Shown here: positions 49,618-58,286 of the stretch, one piece after another
Layout: every line of letters begins with the position of its first letter
Numbering within the stretch: the stretch's first letter is position 1
Assembly: GCA_910584615.1 (NCBI GenBank)
Contig: CAJUAM010000014.1
Span: 1 to 64,000, forward strand
Origin: an uncultured Dorea sp.
Lineage (GTDB): Bacteria > Bacillota > Clostridia > Lachnospirales > Lachnospiraceae
DNA length: 64,000 nt
Direction: 5' to 3'
The notes under the pieces: generated by a model
What the model was told of the DNA's origin: nothing
Seen by the model: only the letters and a program-made list of their open reading frames with translations
The model's database searches: none
Position numbers and translations under genes: made by a program

Positions 49618-50073
49618 ATGAAAAAAATATTCAAGCAACTTATGGGGCTGGCTTCCATTGCCGGTGTTGCGGCAGGAGCCATCTACTACTTTAAGAAGAA
49701 CAGCGAGGCACAGGACGACGATTTTGATGATGATTTTGATGATGATGATTTTGATCTGGACAATGATCTGAAATCTGTATCAGACCGCGAATACGTATCA
49801 CTCAATACCGGCGTACAGTCTGCTGCCGAAAAGGCTGAGGATGCTTTAGAGGATACAAAAGAAGCTGTTGAAAAGGCCGCGGAGACTGTAGAGGAAAAAG
49901 CGAAAGACACCGCCGAAGCTTTAGAAAAAAAAGCAAAAGACGCTGCCAAAGCTGCTAAGGATACTGTAAAAGATGCCGCCGAAAAAGCAGAAGATATTGC
50001 TGAGGCTGTAGAAGAAAAGACGAAAGAAACTCTCAAAGCATTAAAAGGAAGCGATGAGGATACTTCCAAATAA
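49618..50073 (+). CDS. Membrane-anchored Lys/Ala/Glu repeat protein (LEA/YtxH-like)
   Basis: 151 aa. N-terminal hydrophobic helix (KQLMGLASIAGVAAGAIYYF, about 6-25), then an extreme acidic run DDDFDDDFDDDDFDLDND and, from about 68, imperfect 11-residue repeats of the A-E-K-A-x-D-T/A-x type (KAEDALEDTKEAVEKAAETV) forming a long amphipathic helix. This is the composition of LEA and YtxH-like stress proteins. Good RBS GAAAGGAGATTTCAAAT. Single gene with terminator. A desiccation, spore or envelope-stress role is a guess. Confidence 0.8.
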   Translation: MKKIFKQLMGLASIAGVAAGAIYYFKKNSEAQDDDFDDDFDDDDFDLDNDLKSVSDREYVSLNTGVQSAAEKAEDALEDTKEAVEKAAETVEEKAKDTAEALEKKAKDAAKAAKDTVKDAAEKAEDIAEAVEEKTKETLKALKGSDEDTSK

Positions 50074-50086
50074 TATCAAAAAATCA

Positions 50087-50142
50087 AACCCTGTCGGGAT
50101 CAAAGCTTTTCAAAGCAAGATTCCCATCAGGGTTCTTTTTTA
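50087..50142 (+). terminator. Terminator of the LEA-like gene
   Basis: AACCCTG ... CAGGGTT outer stem with GGGA / TCCC inside and an extended loop, then CTTTTTTAT. Confidence 0.8.
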
Positions 50143-50165
50143 TTTCCTCTTTCACTAAGAGGACA

Positions 50166-51590
50166 TTATATCATAATACCCGGCCGCCTGCCAGAAAAGC
50201 CCCAGCATTCAATAAGGATCTGTGCCGCGCTTTTAAGCTGTTCCTCTGAAAGGTTGGCATATCCCAAAAGCACTGTCGGCTTATCCGTGCTGTCTTTTCG
50301 GATCCGGTAATCATTAAGGCCATACACCCTGATCCCTCTCTTTTCTGCCTGTAAAATAAGCTCCTCTTCCTGCCTTCCCTGTTCAAAAGTCAAAAGGAGA
50401 TGCACTCCCCCATGCTCGCCCGAAATGCGACAGATATCTGAAAGAGGTTTGAGTGCCTCGATCAGCGTATCATGACGCCCTTTATAAAGAGCGCGCATCT
50501 TGTTCAGATGTCGCTCATAATATCCTTCCTCCAGAAATCTCTGGACAATAAACTGATCCACTTTGGACACTGTAGAATTCACAAAGCGATAGCGCTCATG
50601 GTAGATATGAAGGAGGGGCTTTGGCAGAACCATATAGCTTAACCGGATAGCCGGCGCGATGGATTTAGAAAATGTCCCCAGATAGATGACCTTTTCCTTC
50701 CTGTCATAGCCTTGAAGAGCAGGGATCGGCTTTCCTTTATAGCGGAACTCACTGTCATAATCATCCTCTACAATATACCTCCCTTTATGCTCCCTTGCCC
50801 ACCGAAGCAGCTCTAACCTGCGCTTCATAGGCATGATGATTCCCGAAGGATACTGATGGGAGGGAGTCACATAAGCAATATCCGCATCTGTCTTAGAAAG
50901 CTCCGTCACCATTATCCCATCTTTATCCATAGACACCGGAACTCTCTCATAGGAAAGACTGTCTGCCAGACGATATGCCTGCTTATAAGTCGGATCCTCA
51001 AACGCGATCTTATGATGTGTCCCTAAAATCATGGCAAGAAGCATAAACAGATAATCACTCCCGGCGCCGATGATGATCTGATCAGGCGTACAGTTCACTC
51101 CCCGCGCCTGATAGAGATAATTACAGACAGCATTCCGAAACCCATACTCCCCTTGGGAATTCCCAGAACGGAACAGCTCCGTCCTGTCATCCATCAGAAT
51201 ATCCCTGGACAGCTTCCGCCATACCTGGTAAGGGAAACTGTTCAGGTCTACGCCGTTAGGAGTAAAGTCATATCTGTATTTCTTCTCGCGCGCCTCTTTT
51301 TTTTGCTCTTTCTCCTTCACCGGTTCCAGATGATAAAGATCACCGATCTGCGCCGCAAAAAATCCCCGGTACGGTTCGGATTCGATAAATCCCTCCGACA
51401 AAAGCTGTTCGTAAGCAAGTACCGCGGTACTCCTGCTCACCTCCAGATGCTTTGAAAGCGCTCTCGTTGACGGAAGCTTTTCTCCCCGGGCAATCCTCCC
51501 GCTCTGGATATCTTTTTTTATATAACTGTATATCTGCTCATAAAGCGGTGTCCTGGAATCTGTTTTCAGATCCATGGTAAGCTCATACAT
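50166..51590 (-). CDS. MocR/PdxR-type GntR regulator with aminotransferase domain
   Basis: 474 aa. N-terminal GntR winged HTH (about 1-75; GEKLPSTRALSKHLEVSRST) fused to a fold-type I aminotransferase domain: EDDYDSEFRYKGKPIP and the PLP lysine in LGTFSKSIAPAIRLSYM. MocR regulators bind PLP as effector, often controlling PLP synthesis or amino-acid use. ATG 51590 follows GGAGGTATCT. It is 32 bp downstream of glnS on the same strand and may be cotranscribed. Target unknown; no pdxST nearby. Confidence 0.92.
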   Translation of the reverse strand: MYELTMDLKTDSRTPLYEQIYSYIKKDIQSGRIARGEKLPSTRALSKHLEVSRSTAVLAYEQLLSEGFIESEPYRGFFAAQIGDLYHLEPVKEKEQKKEAREKKYRYDFTPNGVDLNSFPYQVWRKLSRDILMDDRTELFRSGNSQGEYGFRNAVCNYLYQARGVNCTPDQIIIGAGSDYLFMLLAMILGTHHKIAFEDPTYKQAYRLADSLSYERVPVSMDKDGIMVTELSKTDADIAYVTPSHQYPSGIIMPMKRRLELLRWAREHKGRYIVEDDYDSEFRYKGKPIPALQGYDRKEKVIYLGTFSKSIAPAIRLSYMVLPKPLLHIYHERYRFVNSTVSKVDQFIVQRFLEEGYYERHLNKMRALYKGRHDTLIEALKPLSDICRISGEHGGVHLLLTFEQGRQEEELILQAEKRGIRVYGLNDYRIRKDSTDKPTVLLGYANLSEEQLKSAAQILIECWGFSGRRPGIMI

Positions 51591-51622
51591 AGATACCTCC
51601 GCCGGCAAAATGGACATCCTTC

Positions 51623-53290
51623 TTACTTTGGCAGTTTAAAAGAGTTCTTTAACGACACGATCCGGTTAAACACCAGATTTTCCGGTGTCGAATCCTTAGA
51701 ATCAATACAAAAATATCCGTTTCTTACAAACTGGAAGCTGTCATGTCCCTCTGCCTTATCAAAGCTGTCCTCCACGTAACAGTTTTTACGGATCTCCAGA
51801 GAATTGGGATTCAGGTTCAAAGATCCGTCTTCTTTATTGTATACTCCCTTTTCCTCATCCACCAGATTCTCATACAGCCTTACCTCTGCCTTCTTTGCGT
51901 AAGGAGCCGCGATCCAGTGGATCGTTCCTTTCACCTTTCTTCCGGTAAAGCCTGTCCCGCACTTCGTCTCCGGATCATAGGTACAGTGTACAACTGTCAC
52001 ATTGCCATCCTCATCTGTCTCGTAGCTTTCACATTTTACAAAATAAGCGTTCATCAGGCGCACTTCATTGCCCGGAAACAGCCGGAAATATTTTTTCGGC
52101 GGATCGATCATAAAATCATCCCGCTCAATAAAGAGCTCCCTGCAGAATTTAATCTTGCGCTTTCCAAGCTCTGGATTTTCCAGATTATTATCTGCCTCTA
52201 ACTCTTCTGACTCCCCTTCCGGGTAATTATCTATCACCAGCCTGATGGGATCAAGCACTGCCATCATACGAGGTCTCTTAAGCTTTAAGTCCTCACGGAT
52301 ACAATATTCAAGCATAGCGTAATCCACGGAACTCTGGCTTTTTGATACACCGCACAGTTCAATAAACATCCTTAAAGACTCCGGTGTAAATCCTCTTCTT
52401 CTGAGAGCAGCTATGGAGACAAGACGCGGATCATCCCACCCGTCTACGATACCGTCCTGCACCAGCTTCTTAATATATCTCTTTCCCGTCACTACATTTG
52501 TAAGGTAAAGCTTTGCAAATTCAATCTGGCGGGGTGCCGGATCAAACTCACATTCCTTTACTACCCAGTCATAGAGCGGTCTGTGATCCTCAAACTCAAG
52601 GGTACAGATAGAGTGGGTGATCTTCTCCACAGCATCCTCGATCGGATGCGCGAAATCATACATCGGATAAATACACCACTTATCCCCTGTATTGTGATGT
52701 TTCATATGTGCCACCCGGTAAATAACCGGATCACGCATATTGATATTAGGGGACGACATGTCAATCTTCGCTCTCAGCACCTTCTGTCCGTCCTTATACT
52801 CACCGCTTTTCATCCCCTCAAACAAAGCGAGATTTTCTTCAACAGACCGGTTTCTGTAAGGACTGTCCTTGCCCGGTTGTGTAAGCGTCCCCCTATATTC
52901 TCTGATCTCGTCCGCTGTCAGGTCACAGACATACGCCTTTCCCTTCTTGATCAGCTTCACCGCACAGTCATACATCACATCAAAATAATCAGATGCGAAA
53001 TACAGATGATCCTTAAAATCCGCTCCCAACCATGCCACATCTTCTTTTATAGACTCCACAAATTCCATATCTTCTTTCATCGGATTCGTATCGTCAAATC
53101 TCAAATGGAAAGTTCCGTTATATTTTTTCGCAAGCCCTGAATTTAAGATGATGGACTTTGCGTGTCCGATATGCAGATAACCATTGGGTTCCGGCGGAAA
53201 TCTCGTACACACTTCACTGTAGACACCCTCCTGCAGATCTTTATCTATCTCCTGTTCAATAAAATTTTTGGAAACCACTTCTTCTCCCAT
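51623..53290 (-). CDS. glnS: Glutamine--tRNA ligase
   Basis: 555 aa, class I. HIGH motif in FPPEPNGYLHIGHAKSI (about 33-49), catalytic RFDDTNPMKED, and KMSKS-like LSKS counterpart VSKSQSSVDY. Two beta-barrel anticodon-binding domains follow. GlnRS is typical of only part of the Clostridia, others using GatCAB; the presence of glnS is normal for Lachnospiraceae. ATG 53290 after AAGGAGGAAGAAC. No T-box visible. Confidence 0.93.
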   Translation of the reverse strand: MGEEVVSKNFIEQEIDKDLQEGVYSEVCTRFPPEPNGYLHIGHAKSIILNSGLAKKYNGTFHLRFDDTNPMKEDMEFVESIKEDVAWLGADFKDHLYFASDYFDVMYDCAVKLIKKGKAYVCDLTADEIREYRGTLTQPGKDSPYRNRSVEENLALFEGMKSGEYKDGQKVLRAKIDMSSPNINMRDPVIYRVAHMKHHNTGDKWCIYPMYDFAHPIEDAVEKITHSICTLEFEDHRPLYDWVVKECEFDPAPRQIEFAKLYLTNVVTGKRYIKKLVQDGIVDGWDDPRLVSIAALRRRGFTPESLRMFIELCGVSKSQSSVDYAMLEYCIREDLKLKRPRMMAVLDPIRLVIDNYPEGESEELEADNNLENPELGKRKIKFCRELFIERDDFMIDPPKKYFRLFPGNEVRLMNAYFVKCESYETDEDGNVTVVHCTYDPETKCGTGFTGRKVKGTIHWIAAPYAKKAEVRLYENLVDEEKGVYNKEDGSLNLNPNSLEIRKNCYVEDSFDKAEGHDSFQFVRNGYFCIDSKDSTPENLVFNRIVSLKNSFKLPK

Positions 53291-53365
53291 GTTCTTCCTC
53301 CTTGTATTTAACCATGCGTTCATCTTATCATAATTTATATACCGAGACAAGGCTGAAAATCAGCC

Positions 53366-54574
53366 TTACCGCCTCACTCCGCTCACCTGACGGGTCACGA
53401 TCTCTACGATCAGGAATCCAAAAGCGATAGCAAGGCATGTCTGCGCCAGCGCGATCGTCTGCTCCATAGCCAGACCGTAATCTGCCTGCACAAATCCATG
53501 CATCATATAGAACAGGGTAGCTCCCGGTATCACCGGCATAATGGATGTAGTCAGAAATATAGTGGCAGGTGCCCTGTGGACTCTGGACATGATATATGCG
53601 TAACCTGCCACAAAAGCCGCCCCTGCCATGACCGCAGCAAAATTATTCCCATTAAGGTTCTGGACCAGAAGATAGCAGGCACAGTTGACCATGCCGCCGA
53701 TCCCCGCAAAAAAAGACTGCCTGACCGCCGCCTGGAACAAAAGAGCAAAGCCCATACTCGCCACCCCGCAGGAAAGTAACTGTACCATAATACTCGGCGC
53801 AATGTACATCTCATACATCTCTCCCTCAAAAAACACCATGGCAAGCCCGGTTCCGCAGGCGATGGCCACAGCCCCCAGAAAAGAATTCACGATACTGAGA
53901 AGCCCCGACAAGAAAGCCTGCTTTAATACATCCCGGATCCCATTGGCAACTCCAAGTCCGCTGATCAGCACCATATTAAGTCCCAGAACAATCCTGTCGG
54001 GATGATGGCCCAATCCTGCCTTATCGGCAATGAAAACTGCCGCTGATGAAAGAAATGCCAGGGACAGATTGTATACAACAAGATTATGCCCCTTCTTTTC
54101 AAGAACATTCCCCATATATACGATACAAAAGGCGCAGATGACCGTGCCCACCAGAGAATCCATCAGATCACAGCCAAAATACACCCCAAAACCGATTCCT
54201 CCTAAGATTGCTGACAGATATTTCAGGTATATGCTCTGCGTCTTCCGGTTCATGACCTCTTCGTATTTCTCACGGATTTCCGTTATATCAGGCTTATTCT
54301 TACAGATATATCTTGAAAGATTATTAAGATAATCCAGCCGGTCATAGTTAAATCCTATCTTATGAACCCTCCTGATCTGGGTGATAAACGAACCGCCCGC
54401 CGGCTTGATGGTAGCCTGGATATCACTCTGAATGGCAAAGATATTGCACTGCTCCACATCATAGCTCTCAAGCATACGATACATACTGTCCTCTGCCCTG
54501 TCTGTCTCCGCGCCGCTTTTGATCATCTCTTTCCCAATATTGAGCACTTCGTTCAGCAACAACTCATAATCCAT
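53366..54574 (-). CDS. Threonine/serine exporter family protein (ThrE, DUF1212)
   Basis: About 402 aa. A cytoplasmic N-terminal ThrE/DUF1212 part (LLLNEVLNIGKEMIKSGAET, about 4-23, to 120) precedes about 10 spans. Both halves of the exporter, often split in two genes in Bacillota, are fused here as in Corynebacterium ThrE. Exports threonine or serine by proton antiport. ATG 54574 (MDYELLL) has GAGG 6 bases upstream; ATG 54586 is the alternative. Follows the NSS gene and precedes glnS on the same strand. Confidence 0.88.
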   Translation of the reverse strand: MDYELLLNEVLNIGKEMIKSGAETDRAEDSMYRMLESYDVEQCNIFAIQSDIQATIKPAGGSFITQIRRVHKIGFNYDRLDYLNNLSRYICKNKPDITEIREKYEEVMNRKTQSIYLKYLSAILGGIGFGVYFGCDLMDSLVGTVICAFCIVYMGNVLEKKGHNLVVYNLSLAFLSSAAVFIADKAGLGHHPDRIVLGLNMVLISGLGVANGIRDVLKQAFLSGLLSIVNSFLGAVAIACGTGLAMVFFEGEMYEMYIAPSIMVQLLSCGVASMGFALLFQAAVRQSFFAGIGGMVNCACYLLVQNLNGNNFAAVMAGAAFVAGYAYIMSRVHRAPATIFLTTSIMPVIPGATLFYMMHGFVQADYGLAMEQTIALAQTCLAIAFGFLIVEIVTRQVSGVRR

Positions 54575-54631
54575 ATCGTACCTCATATTTACATTTTACT
54601 CTCTTCTTACATCTTTCCTGCTGCCATCCGG

Positions 54632-55990
54632 CTACCGAAGCAGCCCCTGAATGATGATGACTACGATCAGCACAGGCAACACATACTGGAAATAAGGTTT
54701 AAGTGCTTTTGAAAACTTAAGCCCCTCTCCTTCATTGCACTCTTCATAATACTTGTCAAATCCCCATCCAAATCTTGTGACGCAGAAAAGCAGATACACC
54801 AATGACCCAATCGGAAGCAGCAGGTTGCTGACAATAAAATCCTCGCTGTCTAACACATCACGTCCTCCGATCAGATGCAGTCCGCTCCATATATTGTATC
54901 CAAGAACACACGGCAGACTGGCGATCAGTACAACGATCATGTTGATAAGCACTGCTTTCTTCCGCCCGATGCCGAACATGTCCACCGCAAAAGAAATCAG
55001 ATTCTCAAAAACAGCCATAACCGTCGAAAAGCTCGCGAAAGTCATGAACAAGAAGAACAATGCTCCCCACATACGTCCTCCCACCATGTTGACAAACACA
55101 TTGGGAAGAGTCACAAAGATCAGAGACGGCCCTGCATCCGGCTCTACACCGTAAGAAAAACATGCCGGAAAGATGATAAGTCCTGACATGATAGCCACAA
55201 AAGTATCAAGTCCGCAGATCCTGACTGCTTCCCCCGGCAGAGAATGCTCCTTCGTCATATAACTTCCGAATATTTCCATAGCCGCGATTCCAAGACTCAG
55301 TGTGAAAAATGACTGGTTCATAGCTTCCGTTATCACACTGGTAAGACCTACGGCCTTTACTTTTTCTATACTTGGAACAAGGTAAAAGAATATGCCTTCT
55401 GACGCCTGCGGCAAAACCAGACTATGTGCCGCCAGCACTACGATCAATACAAGAAGCGCTGCCATCATAAACTTACTGATCTTTTCCAGACCATTCTGCA
55501 ATCCCCTCGAACATACAAAGAATCCTAAGATAACAGTAAGTCCCATATAAACTCCCATCTCTGACGGAGATGCAAGAAGATCTGAAAATACTTGTCCTAC
55601 CTCTTCAGCTCCCATAGAAGGCTTAAAAATCCCCGCCGCGAATTTGAAAAAGTAACTGACCATCCATCCTGAAACCGTAGTGTAATACATCATCAGCATA
55701 TAACAGCCAAAGATACAGAACCAGCCGTGGATATGCCATTTACTCCCCGGCTTTTCCAACGCCTTATAGCCAAGGACCGCGCTCCTTTTACTGGCACGCC
55801 CTACAGCAAGCTCCATCGTAAGTACCGGCATCCCCATCGCAAGAAGAAACACCAGATATAAGATCACGAATATTCCTCCGCCGTTTTGTCCTGCCACATA
55901 AGGGAACCTCCATACATTTCCGATACCGATCGCACATCCCGCACTGACTAAGATAAATCCCAGACGTGACTTAAATCCCTCTCTCTTCAT
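54632..55990 (-). CDS. Sodium-dependent transporter of the NSS family, second copy
   Basis: 452 aa with about 11-12 spans. TM1 signature RLGFILVSAGCAIGIGNVWR followed by FPYVAGQNGGGIF. It differs clearly from the NSS protein at 4847-6241 (no gene duplication by recent copying). Na+-coupled amino-acid or solute uptake. Ends 58 bp before the ThrE-type exporter start, so the two could be one transcript. Substrate unknown. Confidence 0.92.
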   Translation of the reverse strand: MKREGFKSRLGFILVSAGCAIGIGNVWRFPYVAGQNGGGIFVILYLVFLLAMGMPVLTMELAVGRASKRSAVLGYKALEKPGSKWHIHGWFCIFGCYMLMMYYTTVSGWMVSYFFKFAAGIFKPSMGAEEVGQVFSDLLASPSEMGVYMGLTVILGFFVCSRGLQNGLEKISKFMMAALLVLIVVLAAHSLVLPQASEGIFFYLVPSIEKVKAVGLTSVITEAMNQSFFTLSLGIAAMEIFGSYMTKEHSLPGEAVRICGLDTFVAIMSGLIIFPACFSYGVEPDAGPSLIFVTLPNVFVNMVGGRMWGALFFLFMTFASFSTVMAVFENLISFAVDMFGIGRKKAVLINMIVVLIASLPCVLGYNIWSGLHLIGGRDVLDSEDFIVSNLLLPIGSLVYLLFCVTRFGWGFDKYYEECNEGEGLKFSKALKPYFQYVLPVLIVVIIIQGLLR

Positions 55991-56200
55991 AATTTTCCTT
56001 AACTCACTTTCCTTTTAGTATATTTCATAAGAAATTATTTCTAACATATACCTTTCCCAGACAGATTGCAACATTTTTTTACTTTTCTGCCGGAAAAGGA
56101 CTGTTTGATCAATGATAATATTTCCCGGATCTTAAAAAGTTACAAGATAAAAATAAAGACTCCCCGAAGCTTCCCGCCTCGAAAAGTCTTTATTGACCAA

Positions 56201-56273
56201 AGCTGCCTAGCGGATTTGAACCGCCGACCTCGTCCTTACCAAGGACGCGCGCTACCGACTGCGCCAAGGCAGC
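56201..56273 (-). tRNA. tRNA-Thr (GGT)
   Basis: 73 bases, cloverleaf complete: acceptor GCTGCCT / AGGCAGC, D arm GCGC-AGTCGGTA-GCGC, anticodon stem CGTCC / GGACG with loop TTGGTAA (anticodon GGT, reads ACC/ACU), T arm GGCGG-TTCAAAT-CCGCT. CCA is not encoded. Discriminator T at 56201. Confidence 0.95.
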
Positions 56274-56286
56274 TTGTATAACAAAT

Positions 56287-56346
56287 TTTTGAAGTGCTGA
56301 CCGTAACCTTACCAAGGATGCGCGCTACCTGCTGCGCCAAGGCAGC
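56287..56346 (-). pseudogene. tRNA-Thr(GGT) pseudogene, 3' half degenerated
   Basis: Just upstream of the intact tRNA on the same strand. The 5' half is almost identical: GCTGCCT acceptor strand, D arm GCGCAGCAGGTAGCGC, loop TTGGTAA. The anticodon stem 3' side is broken (GGTTA), the T arm is lost and no 3' acceptor strand exists. A partial tandem duplication. Confidence 0.8.
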
Positions 56347-56426
56347 TTAGAAGCAAATCATATATTACTTATGTGATCTGCAACATTAATAATATACAAT
56401 ATATGAGAGTAGTTTGTCAATATGCT

Positions 56427-57032
56427 TCATACTTCTTTTTCCAATATCTTTTCTGTTTTATTCTTTATCCTCTGCAGAGCGTTGTCCACCGTTTTGGGAC
56501 TCTTATCTAAAAGCCTTGCGATCGTCTTATAGTCCGTACCCATCAGATGCAGATAGAGTACCCTGCTTTCAAGATCGCTTAAGCTTTCCTCAAGCCTGTT
56601 CTGCAAGATCTTCACATACTCCCGGCTTACTAAAAGTTCCTCGGGATTACTCTCTTCACCTGCCGCCATCGTATCTACAAGTGTGTTCTGATCCTCTCCT
56701 TTTTCATAAAAGGAGATATAACTGTTAAGCGGTCCATGTTTTTTTCTCTTGGAGGCTTCAATGGCAGAATACATCTGTCTCGTAATACAAAGCTTGGCAA
56801 AGTTGAAAAACGAAGAGCCCTGATTTAAATCAAAGTCCTGCACCGCTTTGAAAAGGCCGATCATTCCCTCCTGGATCAGATCATCATTCTCCCCGCCCAA
56901 AAGATACATAGCGTTCGCCTCTTTCCGGACCGTGTTCTTATATTTATCCATCAGGTAATCTATAATATTAGAATCGCCGTCCCTGAGTTTTCTGATCAAT
57001 TGCTCGTCTGTCATCTGTTCATATATCTTCAT
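56427..57032 (-). CDS. sigH: RNA polymerase sigma-H-type factor
   Basis: About 201 aa. Region 2 (IIDYLMDKYKNTVRKEANAM, DDLIQEGMIGLFKAVQDFD) and region 4 (LLDKSPKTVDNALQRIKNKT) match SigH, which starts the sporulation programme in Bacillota. Position after rlmB, with mrnC-cysS-cysE upstream, is the conserved B. subtilis order, supporting the symbol. The start is uncertain: ATG 57032 (MKIYEQMTDEQLI) has only GGGGAC upstream; the frame is open to 57068 with GTG/TTG. No anti-sigma gene nearby. Confidence 0.88.
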   Translation of the reverse strand: MKIYEQMTDEQLIRKLRDGDSNIIDYLMDKYKNTVRKEANAMYLLGGENDDLIQEGMIGLFKAVQDFDLNQGSSFFNFAKLCITRQMYSAIEASKRKKHGPLNSYISFYEKGEDQNTLVDTMAAGEESNPEELLVSREYVKILQNRLEESLSDLESRVLYLHLMGTDYKTIARLLDKSPKTVDNALQRIKNKTEKILEKEV

Positions 57033-57078
57033 ATCGTCCCCGTTTTGATACAGATCATAGTTCACCAATACTGAAAAA

Positions 57079-57834
57079 TCACTTTATAAGCCGCTGTCTT
57101 ACGATCTCATAAGCCAGCACTCCTGCCGCGACAGACGCATTGAGGGATCCGATCTCACCCTTCATGGGAATCCCCGCCGTAAAATCACAAGTCTCTTTTA
57201 CTAAACGGCTGACACCTTCTCCTTCATTGCCCACTACAAGTCCGACAGGTCCTGTTAAATTCAGCTTATACATCTGCTCGCCGCCCATATCCGCGCAGAC
57301 GAACCATAATCCCTTCTCCTTAAGCTCTTCCATCGTCTTCTTAAGATTTGTCACCTTGGCAACCGGTGTATAATTTAAGGCTCCCGCCGATGTCTTTGCA
57401 ACAGTTGCCGTAAGACCCACTGCCCGTCTCTTAGGGATGATCACCCCATGCGCTCCCGCAAGGTTCGCCGTACGGATGATAGCCCCCAGATTGTGGGGAT
57501 CCTCGATATTGTCCAGCAGGATGAGAAACGGATCTTCGCCGCGCTCCTTTGCAAGGGCCAGCATATCCTCTACTTCACTGTACTCATATGCTGCCACAAA
57601 AGCCACCACTCCCTGATGCTTTCCTGTCTGTGACAACTGCGAAAGCCGTTCTTTTGATACAAACTTAAGAATCACGTCATGTTTCTTCGCCTCCCGCACG
57701 ATCGTACGCACCGGACCGTCTTCACATCCATCCAGCACATAAAGCTTGTCTATCGGCTTCCCTGCCCGAAGTGCCTCCAGCAGCGCGTTGCGCCCTTCGA
57801 TAATATTTTCATTGATCTTTTTTTCCTCTTTCAT
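57079..57834 (-). CDS. rlmB: 23S rRNA (guanosine-2'-O)-methyltransferase RlmB-type (SPOUT/TrmH)
   Basis: 251 aa. N-terminal substrate-binding domain (IIEGRNALLEALRAGKPIDK) then SPOUT knot: LDNIEDPHNLGAIIRTANLA, GLVVGNEGEGVSRLV and IPMKGEIGSLNASVAAGVLA. Methylates the 2'-O of a guanosine (G2251 in E. coli) of 23S rRNA. Overlaps mrnC by 4 bp; same order as B. subtilis yacO. Confidence 0.93.
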   Translation of the reverse strand: MKEEKKINENIIEGRNALLEALRAGKPIDKLYVLDGCEDGPVRTIVREAKKHDVILKFVSKERLSQLSQTGKHQGVVAFVAAYEYSEVEDMLALAKERGEDPFLILLDNIEDPHNLGAIIRTANLAGAHGVIIPKRRAVGLTATVAKTSAGALNYTPVAKVTNLKKTMEELKEKGLWFVCADMGGEQMYKLNLTGPVGLVVGNEGEGVSRLVKETCDFTAGIPMKGEIGSLNASVAAGVLAYEIVRQRLIK

Positions 57835-58286
57835 ACCGCTCCTTTGATTTCCCCTAAACTATCCAGTCCTGTCTTGATCAGTTCCAGCATCCGTTTCCAA
57901 TCTTTTTTTAAATAAAGATACCCCATAAGCGCTTCAAAGCCTGTAGCCCGCCGGTAATCTGTAACGGACTGGTTCTTAGCCGGCGACACACTCTTAGCGT
58001 TCCTCCCTCTTTTATATACCGCATGTTCCTCCTCAGTCAGTCTGTCCTGAAGAGTCCGCATCATCTTCGACTGCGCCGAGGCATTCACAAAACAGCTCGT
58101 CTGTTTATGGAGCTTTTGTACCTGCTGGTTTCCTTTATTTACGACGAGTGTCTTGACGACCAGATCATAAATACTGTCGCCGATATACGCCAGAGTGAGA
58201 GGTGAATACTGATTCACATCCACCTCTCTTAATCCGAACATTTCCCCCATACAGGAGTCAAACTGCCACTCTATGCTCTCTTCCAT
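57831..58286 (-). CDS. mrnC: Mini-ribonuclease 3
   Basis: 151 aa. RNase III catalytic domain without the dsRNA-binding domain: PLTLAYIGDSIYDLVVKTLV holds the signature (Asp in GDSIYD), and SVTDYRRATGFEALMGYLYL the second catalytic Glu. Matures 23S rRNA ends in Bacillota. It overlaps the end of cysS by 16 bp and rlmB by 4 bp: tight translational coupling. Confidence 0.94.
   Translation of the reverse strand: MEESIEWQFDSCMGEMFGLREVDVNQYSPLTLAYIGDSIYDLVVKTLVVNKGNQQVQKLHKQTSCFVNASAQSKMMRTLQDRLTEEEHAVYKRGRNAKSVSPAKNQSVTDYRRATGFEALMGYLYLKKDWKRMLELIKTGLDSLGEIKGAV

Noticed and set aside
49686..50069. Ser-rich antisense frame over the LEA-like gene
   Set aside because: Mirror of GAA/GCT/AAA repeats; no start signal.
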